From an uncultured Poribacteria bacterium (GTDB lineage: Bacteria; Poribacteria; WGA-4E; PCPOR2b), in contig OY282444.1 of NCBI GenBank assembly GCA_958296125.1, forward strand, positions 2,227,940-2,291,939: a stretch of DNA of 64,000 nt, read 5' to 3'. The notes under the pieces are model-generated. The model did no database searches and was not told where the DNA came from. It worked only from the letters and a program-made list of their open reading frames with translations. Shown piece by piece: positions 31,929 through 39,324 of this stretch. Made by a program: the position numbers and the translations under genes. Numbering within the stretch: position 1 is the stretch's first letter; each line of letters opens with the position of its first letter.

Positions 31929-33401
31929 ATGAACGGCGATGACAGGGCAAAAACCCACAATACGCCGAAAGTCGAAATCTCAGTCCGCAACTTCGGACCG
32001 ATTGCAGAAGGGGATATAGACCTTCGCCCGCTAACGGTATTTGTCGGACCGAGCAACACCGGCAAGACTTATCTCTCTATGCTGCTCTATGCCCTGCATC
32101 GCATCTTCGGGGAGCTCTCAGGATTTCCCGCAATGCATAGCTTACGACTCCTAGCATACGGCTTGGATTACGACCCTCCGGTAGACAAAAAAGAACTTTT
32201 AGAGACCTTCAACAAGACAAACCGAAATCAACCGTTCAAATTCTCGGAACTGCCCAAGGCAGTGCGTGAACGGGCACAAACCAGCCTTAATACCCCGTAC
32301 TTTTTCGGACCAGATCTAAAGACCGAACTTGTACGTTGTTTCGACCTCGATTCCGTTTCGGGGTTAATACGGTCGCCCGATGGGCAAAACGATGAAATAA
32401 CCGTTTCACTAATAGTCGGCCAGGGAAACCAGGATCTCTGGTCCTTGACAATGGAAGTCTCCGAATCAGAGATTACCCCAAATGGAGAGATCAACGAAAA
32501 TGCTGTCATTTTTCCGGCGGATTGGTTGCCTTCAACTTCGTCGATCGATTTTGATGATACAGTTGCACTCTTGTCTGAACATCGCAGATACGCAGAAAAA
32601 CCTTACTACCTGCCAGCCGCCCGGAGCGGCATCATGCAGAGCCATCGGGTGATAGCGAGTTCGCTTGTAGCAGGTTCTACCCGCACTAACTTGGAAACGT
32701 CAGAGATTCCGACGCTTTCGGGAGTAGTGGCAGACTTCATGGAAAAACTCATACTCTACGAAGAACATTCAAGATTAAGGAAACGTACAAAACCGGACGA
32801 TGGAATGAATCACATCGCCGACACGTTGGAGTCCAACGTGCTCAAGGGGCAGATAATCATGAAACCTTCACCGACAGGGTATCCAGAATTTCTCTATCGC
32901 CCACAGGGAACAGAACAGGATATGCGTCTGACCCGTTCCTCATCAATGGTGTCTGAACTTGCCCCCCTTGTTCTGTTCATCCGTGGTCTCGTCCGCCCCG
33001 GCGATACACTCATCATTGAGGAACCCGAAGCCCATCTACACCCCGCCGCCCAGACTCAAATGGCAGCCACCCTCGCCCGCTTGGTCCGTGCAGGCGTGCG
33101 GGTGCTTGTAACAACACATAGCGACTACATGCTCCAAGAGATTGGAAACTTGATGCGTGTCGGTATGCTCAAGGAAAAAGATGCGCTGAAGAAGGGGACC
33201 AACGATTGGCTGTTACCGGAGGAAGTGGGAGCGTGGTACTTCCAAAAAGATCAGCCGGTAAAGGAAATTCAATTCGATCACACCGTAGGCATCGAGCCGG
33301 AGGATTATGAGGATGTGGCTGAATCTCTTTACAACCGCTGGGCAGGCTTGCAGAACCGAATTGAGGAACTGAAAGACGAGAGTGAACGTGAATGTGAATA
33401 G
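31929..33401 (+). CDS. AAA/ABC-type ATPase (AAA_15-like, possible defence ATPase)
   Basis: 490 residues, SMC/ABC-like. The N-terminal Walker A is FVGPSNTGKTYLS (40-47). A long divergent helical insert (80-370) follows. Then come SSSMVSELAPLVLFIRGL in the signature position, Walker B DTLIIEEPEAHLHP and the H-switch TTHSDYMLQEIG. There is no fused TOPRIM domain. It overlaps by 20 bp the gene for a PD-(D/E)xK-like protein, and a type ISP methylase scrap follows. ATPase-nuclease pairs of this shape are common in anti-phage systems; that role is inferred. Confidence 0.85.
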   Translation: MNGDDRAKTHNTPKVEISVRNFGPIAEGDIDLRPLTVFVGPSNTGKTYLSMLLYALHRIFGELSGFPAMHSLRLLAYGLDYDPPVDKKELLETFNKTNRNQPFKFSELPKAVRERAQTSLNTPYFFGPDLKTELVRCFDLDSVSGLIRSPDGQNDEITVSLIVGQGNQDLWSLTMEVSESEITPNGEINENAVIFPADWLPSTSSIDFDDTVALLSEHRRYAEKPYYLPAARSGIMQSHRVIASSLVAGSTRTNLETSEIPTLSGVVADFMEKLILYEEHSRLRKRTKPDDGMNHIADTLESNVLKGQIIMKPSPTGYPEFLYRPQGTEQDMRLTRSSSMVSELAPLVLFIRGLVRPGDTLIIEEPEAHLHPAAQTQMAATLARLVRAGVRVLVTTHSDYMLQEIGNLMRVGMLKEKDALKKGTNDWLLPEEVGAWYFQKDQPVKEIQFDHTVGIEPEDYEDVAESLYNRWAGLQNRIEELKDESERECE

Positions 33402-33891
33402 GGTTCTCGATCACATCCGGGCGCAGGTGGATGAAGGGAACCTTACCAATTCGTGTAGCGGTGAGGGATGTCGCGTGGACATGACTGGCACACCCTCTCA
33501 TCGGGTTGTGATACATGTCGAGCATGAATTCGAGTCGCGTAACATAACAGAGAAACGATGTGACCGTCTGCTCTTCTTTGTTGACATCGCCGAAAACAAC
33601 CTCGTTGCGGCACCCATTGAACTCAAGAGCGGCAAAGCCGAACAATCGGAAGTCATTGAAAAGTTGCAAAACAGTTTGAACTTTGCCACCGCCCTCGTTC
33701 CAAGAACAAGGGCTTTGACAACCGTTTACAGACCAATCCTGTTCCAAGGGCGGGGCATTAAATGGATTAATCCCAGAGGGACCAAACAACTTAATGTGAA
33801 CTTTCGCGGCAGTAATCTGCGGATTCAAATAGGGCGTTGCGGAAAAAGCGGGAATCTAGTGAGAGTGCTGTCTGAGCCAAACAATCTCTAA
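33382..33891 (+). CDS. PD-(D/E)xK-like putative nuclease, partner of the ATPase
   Basis: 169 residues, no named family recognised. The core strand pattern with Asp-61/Asp-68 in CDRLLFFVDIAENN and Glu-80/Lys-82 in APIELKSGKAEQ fits the D-(E/x)xK arrangement of restriction-like nucleases, followed by the helix EVIEKLQNSLNFA. The start overlaps the ATPase gene by 20 bp, so production is coupled. It could be the effector of a two-gene system. Without catalytic tests the nuclease assignment is inference. Confidence 0.6.
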   Translation: MNVNVNRVLDHIRAQVDEGNLTNSCSGEGCRVDMTGTPSHRVVIHVEHEFESRNITEKRCDRLLFFVDIAENNLVAAPIELKSGKAEQSEVIEKLQNSLNFATALVPRTRALTTVYRPILFQGRGIKWINPRGTKQLNVNFRGSNLRIQIGRCGKSGNLVRVLSEPNNL

Positions 33892-33918
33892 CAACCTTCG
33901 CTTGCCCTAACAAACACA

Positions 33919-34038
33919 ATGCTAACCCTCAAACCCACACACAAACCCATCAGAGCCTACTACACCGCACTCGATCGATATGCTCGGCACTCCAAATTAA
34001 CTCGGCTCCGATATGACTGGAACCATTCAGAATCATAA
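33919..34038 (+). pseudogene. Type ISP restriction-methylase, N-terminal scrap
   Basis: 39 codons beginning MLTLKPTHKPIRAYYTALDR. This closely follows the conserved N-terminus of type ISP restriction-modification enzymes and related N6-methylases (KPTHKPI-AYY-AL). It then degenerates and stops 5 bp before coaBC. It suggests that the ATPase/nuclease pair is the residue of a larger defence locus. Confidence 0.5.
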
Positions 34039-34043
34039 GCACA

Positions 34044-35252
34044 ATGAAACAAGAAAATAAAACTATCATCCTCGGTGTTACCGGCGGAATTGCCATCCAT
34101 AAATCCATCGACTTAGCGAGCCAACTGGTGAAGCAGGGGCACTCGGTGTATGTAGTCATGACAGAAAACGCGGCACGTCTGGTGCAGCCGATCCAATTTC
34201 AGGTCATTTCCCGAAACCCTGTGCTGCTTGACCTCTTCGATCTCGGTTCCGACTGGAAACCGGTGCACATCGACCTCGCAGACAAAGCCGATCTACTGGC
34301 AATCGTCCCCGCCACCGCAAACATTATCGGGAAAATGGCAAATGGCATCGCAGACAACGCACTTTCCACCGTCGCAATCTCCGTCCACTGTCCCATCCTA
34401 ATCGCACCCGCGATGGAACAACACATGTATGAAAACCCGTTTGTAGCAGCAAACATCCAAAGCCTGAAAGCACACGGCGTAGAATTTGTCGAACCTGTCA
34501 GTGGCGAGCTCGCCTCTGGAAAACAGGGTATGGGACGCTTGAACACGGTTGAGGTCATCTTGGAACGTATCACGCAAATGCTGAAAACACTCAAAGACCT
34601 AGACGGGAAGCGAGTGGTTGTCACAGCGGGCCCCACACGGGAATATCTCGACCCAGTCCGTTTTATCAGTAACCGGTCCAGCGGAAAGATGGGATACGCC
34701 ATCGCCGAAGCGGCACGAGACCGTGGCGCGGCGGTTCTCCTGATCAGCGGACCGGCGACAGCAGCACCGCCCACGGGCATCGAAACCCGATATATAGAAA
34801 CCACACTGGAGCTGCAAGACGCACTCCTCGAAAGGTTCGATCAGACCGATATTGTAGTGATGGCAGCAGCCGTTGCTGATTACCGTCCGCAAGCGTTCTC
34901 TCCGAGCAAAATCAAGAAAACCACCGATCAACTGATTATCCCGCTGGAGCAAAACCCAGATATCGCACAAGTGCTGGGAGAACGCAAGCGGAAGGGGCAG
35001 ATCACGGTCGGTTTCGCTGCCGAGACGAATAATCTCTTGGAGAACGCCCAAAAGAAGTTGATCAAGAAGAACTGTGACCTTATCGTAGCGAATGACGTAT
35101 TGGCAGAAGGCGCGGGGTTCGAAGGCGACACCAACATCGTAACCTTGTTGGACCAAAGTGGGAATTGCGAACAATTGCCCCTGCTCTCCAAACGTGAAGT
35201 CGCGGATCGAATCTTAGACCGTGTGGTTGAACCGATGCAGGCAGACGATTGA
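34044..35252 (+). CDS. coaBC: Bifunctional phosphopantothenoylcysteine decarboxylase/phosphopantothenate-cysteine ligase
   Basis: 402-residue coenzyme A biosynthesis enzyme. The flavin-binding CoaC half (1-185) has ILGVTGGIAIHKSIDLASQL, the active His in PVHIDLADKAD, PAMEQHMYENP and the substrate clamp ASGKQGMGRL. The CoaB half (190-402) has VVTAGPTREYLDPVRFISN, SSGKMGYAIAEAA, AAAVADYRP and GFAAETNNL. Complete and canonical. It starts just after the methylase scrap. Confidence 0.96.
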   Translation: MKQENKTIILGVTGGIAIHKSIDLASQLVKQGHSVYVVMTENAARLVQPIQFQVISRNPVLLDLFDLGSDWKPVHIDLADKADLLAIVPATANIIGKMANGIADNALSTVAISVHCPILIAPAMEQHMYENPFVAANIQSLKAHGVEFVEPVSGELASGKQGMGRLNTVEVILERITQMLKTLKDLDGKRVVVTAGPTREYLDPVRFISNRSSGKMGYAIAEAARDRGAAVLLISGPATAAPPTGIETRYIETTLELQDALLERFDQTDIVVMAAAVADYRPQAFSPSKIKKTTDQLIIPLEQNPDIAQVLGERKRKGQITVGFAAETNNLLENAQKKLIKKNCDLIVANDVLAEGAGFEGDTNIVTLLDQSGNCEQLPLLSKREVADRILDRVVEPMQADD

Positions 35253-35365
35253 CCGAGGTATCATTAGCAATCCTATCGTCCTTAATTTGTAGATTAAGCA
35301 ATTAGGACGCAATTACAAACTCCCCATACAACAACTTGAACCTTAAAAAAAAAACAAAGGGAGGG

Positions 35366-35458
35366 ATGCTATTGCCTCTTGATGTACACGATCGCATAGA
35401 TACACATTCCTATCAGCATCAAGAGGCTTTTCTTTTACGGAGGAGGAGGGGCAGATGA
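35366..35458 (+). CDS. Putative 30-residue leader peptide, coupled to next gene
   Basis: AAAGGGAGGG directly precedes ATG 35366. The peptide is MLLPLDVHDRIDTHSYQHQE then AFLLRRRRGR, and its TGA overlaps the next ATG (ATGA at 35455). A hairpin followed by a T-rich run lies inside the ORF, so translation could control termination. Whether it is expressed is unknown. Confidence 0.4.
   Translation: MLLPLDVHDRIDTHSYQHQEAFLLRRRRGR
35375..35436 (+). terminator. Terminator-like attenuator hairpin
   Basis: CCTCTTGATG (35375-35384) pairs perfectly with CATCAAGAGG (35417-35426), followed by CTTTTCTTTT. It ends 18 bp before the TIM-barrel gene, a position that suits read-through control. Confidence 0.55.
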
Positions 35459-36336
35459 TTTTAATGAGTCCAAGCATACAACCGGGAAAGACGGCAGAAG
35501 AACGGGCGGCGTTTCTCCGCACAGTCCGCATCATGGAGGTAAAAACGGTCTCCATGAGTACACCTGCCGATTGGAGCGATGGGGATGTCGAGGATGCAAG
35601 GAAATTCCTCGAAGATCACGGCATCCGGCCGGGCGAGTTTAGTGCGTTCCACAGCGGGTTTGGCGCAGCGGATGAAGCCGAGTATCAGTCAGCTATCGAA
35701 CACTATCGCCGTCAACTACGCCACGCTCGGATCCTAGGCGCGCACTGCGTCGGATTTAACGTCGGATTAACCTACAGATGCACACCCCAAATGTGGTCCG
35801 ACGAGGCATGGAAGCAATGCCTTGACGCTGCGGTAGATTTGGCAAGGGAGGCAGAGGCAGCAGAGATGGACGTTGCCGCACACCCCCATATCATGAGTCC
35901 GCTCTGCTCTGTGGAACGGTACAAAGAGATGTTTGAGGCAGCCGCCTCCCCCCGAATGAAGGCACTGATGGACTGCGTAAACCTGACCTGGCCCCATCTG
36001 TTCTACAGAACAACGGAGTTGGTAAATCAGATCTTCGATGAGGTGGGCGATAAAATCACTGCGCTCCACGCAAAAGATATAGCGATGTCAGCCGTACGCC
36101 AGAATGAGAGCGGGCGTTTATCAGTCGTTCACGTAGACGAAGCTGTTCCGGGAGCAAAGGACACAGATCACCGTTTTGAATCCGGCGTTATGGACTATGC
36201 GGCAATCCTTCGACGACTCGATGAGTTAAACCACGATGTCACGCTCTATGTGGAGCACTTCCCATACGAAGACACCATCGCAGGTCAGCAATACATCCGC
36301 CACATCGCACGAGAGATTGGCGTAACCATACACTAA
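35455..36336 (+). CDS. Sugar phosphate isomerase/epimerase-like TIM barrel
   Basis: 293 residues of the xylose-isomerase-like superfamily. Visible are GEFSAFHSGFGAADEAEY, LGAHCVGFNVGL, DVAAHPHIMSP, LMDCVNLTW, ITALHAKDIAM and TLYVEHFPYEDT. The His and Glu/Asp residues sit at the strand ends, where the metal site is built. Preceded by GGAGGAGG and by a leader ORF/attenuator. Substrate unknown. It has no operon partner downstream; a repeat follows. Confidence 0.87.
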   Translation: MILMSPSIQPGKTAEERAAFLRTVRIMEVKTVSMSTPADWSDGDVEDARKFLEDHGIRPGEFSAFHSGFGAADEAEYQSAIEHYRRQLRHARILGAHCVGFNVGLTYRCTPQMWSDEAWKQCLDAAVDLAREAEAAEMDVAAHPHIMSPLCSVERYKEMFEAAASPRMKALMDCVNLTWPHLFYRTTELVNQIFDEVGDKITALHAKDIAMSAVRQNESGRLSVVHVDEAVPGAKDTDHRFESGVMDYAAILRRLDELNHDVTLYVEHFPYEDTIAGQQYIRHIAREIGVTIH

Positions 36337-36356
36337 GAACTGAGAATGCGAGTATC

Positions 36357-36458
36357 GTAGGTTGGGTTGAACGGTTAAAAGCAAATCCCTATCAAGATAA
36401 ACCACCGTTCCGCTTTTCACCGCAATCGTCGCGCAGATAGAAAAAGTGAAACCTAACG
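36357..36458. repeat. Interspersed repeat, GTAGGTTGGGTT...AACCTAAC type (copy 1)
   Basis: Begins GTAGGTTGGGTTGAACGG and ends GTGAAACCTAAC. Its ends are imperfect inverted repeats and match copies at 37474 and 51501. It is intergenic, between the TIM-barrel gene and rsmA. Confidence 0.6.
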
Positions 36459-36553
36459 CTATCGGCGCAATTAACTTCGCTTCAGCGGAGCGATATTTCT
36501 CTACAATGGCTGGCAGATCCCCTTTCCTCCACTCAAACACAAAATCGGCAGAA

Positions 36554-37420
36554 ATGACTCTCCACCAACAGGTTCGTGAATTTCTCAAACGCACCGGCAG
36601 AAACCCCAACCAAAAACTCGGTCAACACTTCCTGATTGATCCACACGCCTTGCAAGAGATAGCTTGGGGGGCAAAATTGACCGATGCCGATTTCGTCTTG
36701 GAGATTGGGGCGGGACTCGGATTTTTAACCTCTGTCCTAGCGGCTACTGCCAAAAGGGTCATTGCCATTGAAATCGACGAATTTCTATACGCCGAACTAC
36801 AGCTCAAATTCTCAAAAACACCTCACATCTCTCTAATCCAAGGGGATATTCTCAAACAGAATCTTCCCACTCTACTGAATAACTTTCCTCCCCAAAACAC
36901 CAAAGTTGTCGCCAACCTGCCCTACTATATCACCACACCTATCCTATGGGAGTTATTGAAGTATCACCGGAAAATCGGTGCTTGCGTCCTGACAATGCAG
37001 ACGGAAGTGGCTGAACGTATCATCTCACCGCCGGGGAACAAACGTTACGGCACCCTCTCCATCGGTGTCTCCTATTATGCAGAGGCTGAAATTGTGCACA
37101 GGATCCCACCGGATCGATTTTACCCTTCGCCGCAGGTCGATTCTTCCGTCCTAAAACTACAGATGCGAGATACTCCCCAAGTCAACGTTGAGAATGAGGA
37201 GCTATTCTTTCGGATAATCCGGGCTGCGTTCCAATCTCGGCGCAAAATGTTACGAAACGCACTCTTGAAAAACGTCGTTTTTATCTCTGCTGAAGTGCTC
37301 AACGCCGTTTGTGATCAACTCGCCATCGATCTACAGCGACGTGGAGAAACGCTGGACATCGCCGAGTTTGCCGCGCTTGCGAACGGTTTGCATAAACACA
37401 TGAGCAAACCAGCAAACTAA
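36554..37420 (+). CDS. rsmA: 16S rRNA (adenine1518/1519-N6)-dimethyltransferase
   Basis: KsgA/RsmA, 288 residues, which dimethylates two adenines in helix 45 of 16S rRNA. It shows NPNQKLGQHFLIDPHAL, SAM-binding EIGAGLGFLTSVLA, IEIDEFLYAEL, the catalytic NLPYYITTPI and FYPSPQVDSSVL. ATG 36554 gives the normal N-terminus; the frame is open to 36446 through repeat sequence, which is unlikely to be translated. Complete. Confidence 0.95.
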   Translation: MTLHQQVREFLKRTGRNPNQKLGQHFLIDPHALQEIAWGAKLTDADFVLEIGAGLGFLTSVLAATAKRVIAIEIDEFLYAELQLKFSKTPHISLIQGDILKQNLPTLLNNFPPQNTKVVANLPYYITTPILWELLKYHRKIGACVLTMQTEVAERIISPPGNKRYGTLSIGVSYYAEAEIVHRIPPDRFYPSPQVDSSVLKLQMRDTPQVNVENEELFFRIIRAAFQSRRKMLRNALLKNVVFISAEVLNAVCDQLAIDLQRRGETLDIAEFAALANGLHKHMSKPAN

Positions 37421-37473
37421 GATTTTCACGGATCGGCCTTACACCACACTGACATTATGAATAAGAAAAGTAT

Positions 37474-37567
37474 TGTAGGTTGGGTTGAAAGTGCCTCGCT
37501 ATTAAAAACAATAGCGTTTCTACCTTTCAACGCTACGTCCCTACGGATAACAAGAGTGAAACCCAAC
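37474..37567. repeat. Interspersed repeat, GTAGGTTGGGTT...AACCCAAC type (copy 2)
   Basis: Begins TGTAGGTTGGGTTGAAAG and ends GTGAAACCCAAC. It contains an internal CGCTATT...AATAGCG hairpin. It lies between rsmA and the amidase gene. Confidence 0.65.
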
Positions 37568-37597
37568 ACTCACAACTAGTGTACCTTAGAGAACGCC

Positions 37598-39187
37598 ATG
37601 AAAATATATACATACGCGCTTATCTTGCTCGGATCGCTGCTGCTTGCTTGCTCTCCCGCCATGCCGCCTTCACCACCTCCCCCTGACGCATCATCCTTTT
37701 ATAGCGCGGCTGCAGCCAAGCATCACCAACTAGTGCACGGAGAGATTCCATCCACCAAAGCGGAGTGGATTTCCTTGATTGAAGAATTTCAGCGGACCAT
37801 CGACGCGGATAAGGAAGGGGAGTGGGCAGACGATGCCCAATACGCAATTGCTTCTTGCTGGCTCTGGTTGGGGCAACGGAGGAACGAACAGCCGGTGATT
37901 GACAATGCAATCGCCGCGCTCAAGAACCTGCTCCAAGATTACCCAGATTCAGGGCACGCAGCAGAGGCACACTATTGGCTAGGGGATTGCTATAATCGGC
38001 TTGGAGACTACGGTAAGGCAGTAACACATTATCAAACGGTGATCGGTCGCTATCTCAATCACTCAATCGCCGCCAAGGCACAGTTGCGCCTCGGCAGGGT
38101 ATACGAAGCACAAGGTTACTTCACATTGGCGCGCATTACCTACGAAGCACTCTCTCAACGAAGCCAAGATCCCCAAATCGTCGCCCAAGCGGAGAAACGG
38201 GCTTCACGGCTTGATACCGAACAAACGGAGGAGGCTGCACCCATCGACTCTCCACCTGAAATTGCGCCACCTACGCCACCCGATCAACCAAATCTAGCCA
38301 AAACACCGCCGGAAACGATCAAGCCTCCACCTGCGCCTCCGAAAGCACCTCAACCTAGTGCCAATGTGCCTCCATCGGAGAAAGCGGACGTTGCGTCCAA
38401 AACGGTAACACCGCCAAGCGAGGCAAAACCTACGCCGAAAACACCGAAAACACCGAAAACACCGAAAACACCAAAACCCGTCCCCGATCCGTCGCTGGCA
38501 CAGCAACTGGGCTTGAGCGTTAAAACGATTGTTATCGATCCAGGACACGGCGGCAAAGACCCCGGTGCCGTGAGTCAAGTGGGGCAAGAAAAACAGATTG
38601 TGCTCAGTCTATCAAAAGTGCTGCGCGATATCCTCGTTAAGAAAGGGTATAATGTGCAGCTGACACGCGAGACCGATGTTTATCTCCCGCTCAGAAAACG
38701 GACACAGTTTGCAACAAACCAGAAAGCCGATCTATTCATCAGCATTCACGCCAATGCTAGCACCTCTCGTGCGGCTGCCGGCATAGAAACTTACTACCTC
38801 GCCCTCGCATCCGACGAATCCGCCCGAACCACCGCCATGCGAGAAAATGCCGGGGCAAAGTACAGCATGAAAGAGCTAGACGCGCTTGTGGGAAGAATCC
38901 TCAAGGAGAGCAAGAGCACGGAGAGCCGTCGGTTGGCACAGTTCATTCAGGCACAACTAGCATCAGGAAAACAGGTGAAGAGCCGGGGGGTCAAACACGC
39001 CCCTTTTGTGGTCCTCATCGGCATAAAAGTTCCCGTAGTGCTTGTTGAGGTCGGCTTTATCTCAAATCCACAGGAAGGGAAGAAACTCACGACAAAGGCA
39101 TACCAACGTCAGCTGGCAACAGCGATTGCCAAAGGGATCGAGCAATATATCAAAAGCCTCCCCCTAGCAGCTGCGAACCAATCGTGA
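37598..39187 (+). CDS. N-acetylmuramoyl-L-alanine amidase lipoprotein with TPR-like domain
   Basis: 529 residues. A lipoprotein signal ends LLGSLLLAC (Cys about 18). Residues 55-205 are TPR-like (EWADDAQYAIASCWLWLG, HAAEAHYWLGDCYNRLGDY). Residues 210-300 are a Pro/Lys/Thr-rich linker with a run of KTP repeats. Residues 305-520 form the zinc Amidase_3 domain: IDPGHGGKDPGA, Glu in EKQIVLSL, SIHANAS and the catalytic Glu in VLVEVGFISNP. It cleaves peptidoglycan stem peptides outside the cytoplasm. The TPR part probably docks it in a complex. Confidence 0.93.
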   Translation: MKIYTYALILLGSLLLACSPAMPPSPPPPDASSFYSAAAAKHHQLVHGEIPSTKAEWISLIEEFQRTIDADKEGEWADDAQYAIASCWLWLGQRRNEQPVIDNAIAALKNLLQDYPDSGHAAEAHYWLGDCYNRLGDYGKAVTHYQTVIGRYLNHSIAAKAQLRLGRVYEAQGYFTLARITYEALSQRSQDPQIVAQAEKRASRLDTEQTEEAAPIDSPPEIAPPTPPDQPNLAKTPPETIKPPPAPPKAPQPSANVPPSEKADVASKTVTPPSEAKPTPKTPKTPKTPKTPKPVPDPSLAQQLGLSVKTIVIDPGHGGKDPGAVSQVGQEKQIVLSLSKVLRDILVKKGYNVQLTRETDVYLPLRKRTQFATNQKADLFISIHANASTSRAAAGIETYYLALASDESARTTAMRENAGAKYSMKELDALVGRILKESKSTESRRLAQFIQAQLASGKQVKSRGVKHAPFVVLIGIKVPVVLVEVGFISNPQEGKKLTTKAYQRQLATAIAKGIEQYIKSLPLAAANQS

Positions 39188-39324
39188 ATAAAAAAGTCAA
39201 TCGAACCAAAATTGGCAAATTCACCCAAGATAAGCAGCGGGAAGAGATTTTGCACCTATTGCATGAAGGACGAAACATCTATGCAGGGTTGACAGCGGGG
39301 GATAGGGAGTTCATTTTCCGATAA
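39184..39324 (+). CDS. Small ORF coupled to the amidase gene
   Basis: GTG 39184 overlaps the amidase stop (GTGA) and opens a 46-residue basic peptide, VNKKVNRTKIGKFTQDKQRE then EILHLLHEGRNIYAGLTAGD and REFIFR. The composition looks protein-like, but the family is unknown. The end overlaps the tail of the convergent M14 gene by 14 bp. It may be a truncated gene. Confidence 0.35.
   Translation: MNKKVNRTKIGKFTQDKQREEILHLLHEGRNIYAGLTAGDREFIFR

Noticed and set aside
38437-38475. Short tandem ACACCGAAA repeats as a CRISPR or regulatory array
   Set aside because: They encode the KTP repeats of the amidase linker, with no spacers.
38294-38587. Cys/Arg/Phe-rich antisense frame opposite the amidase linker
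   Set aside because: It is the complement of a Pro/Lys repeat; the biased composition comes from the sense codons.
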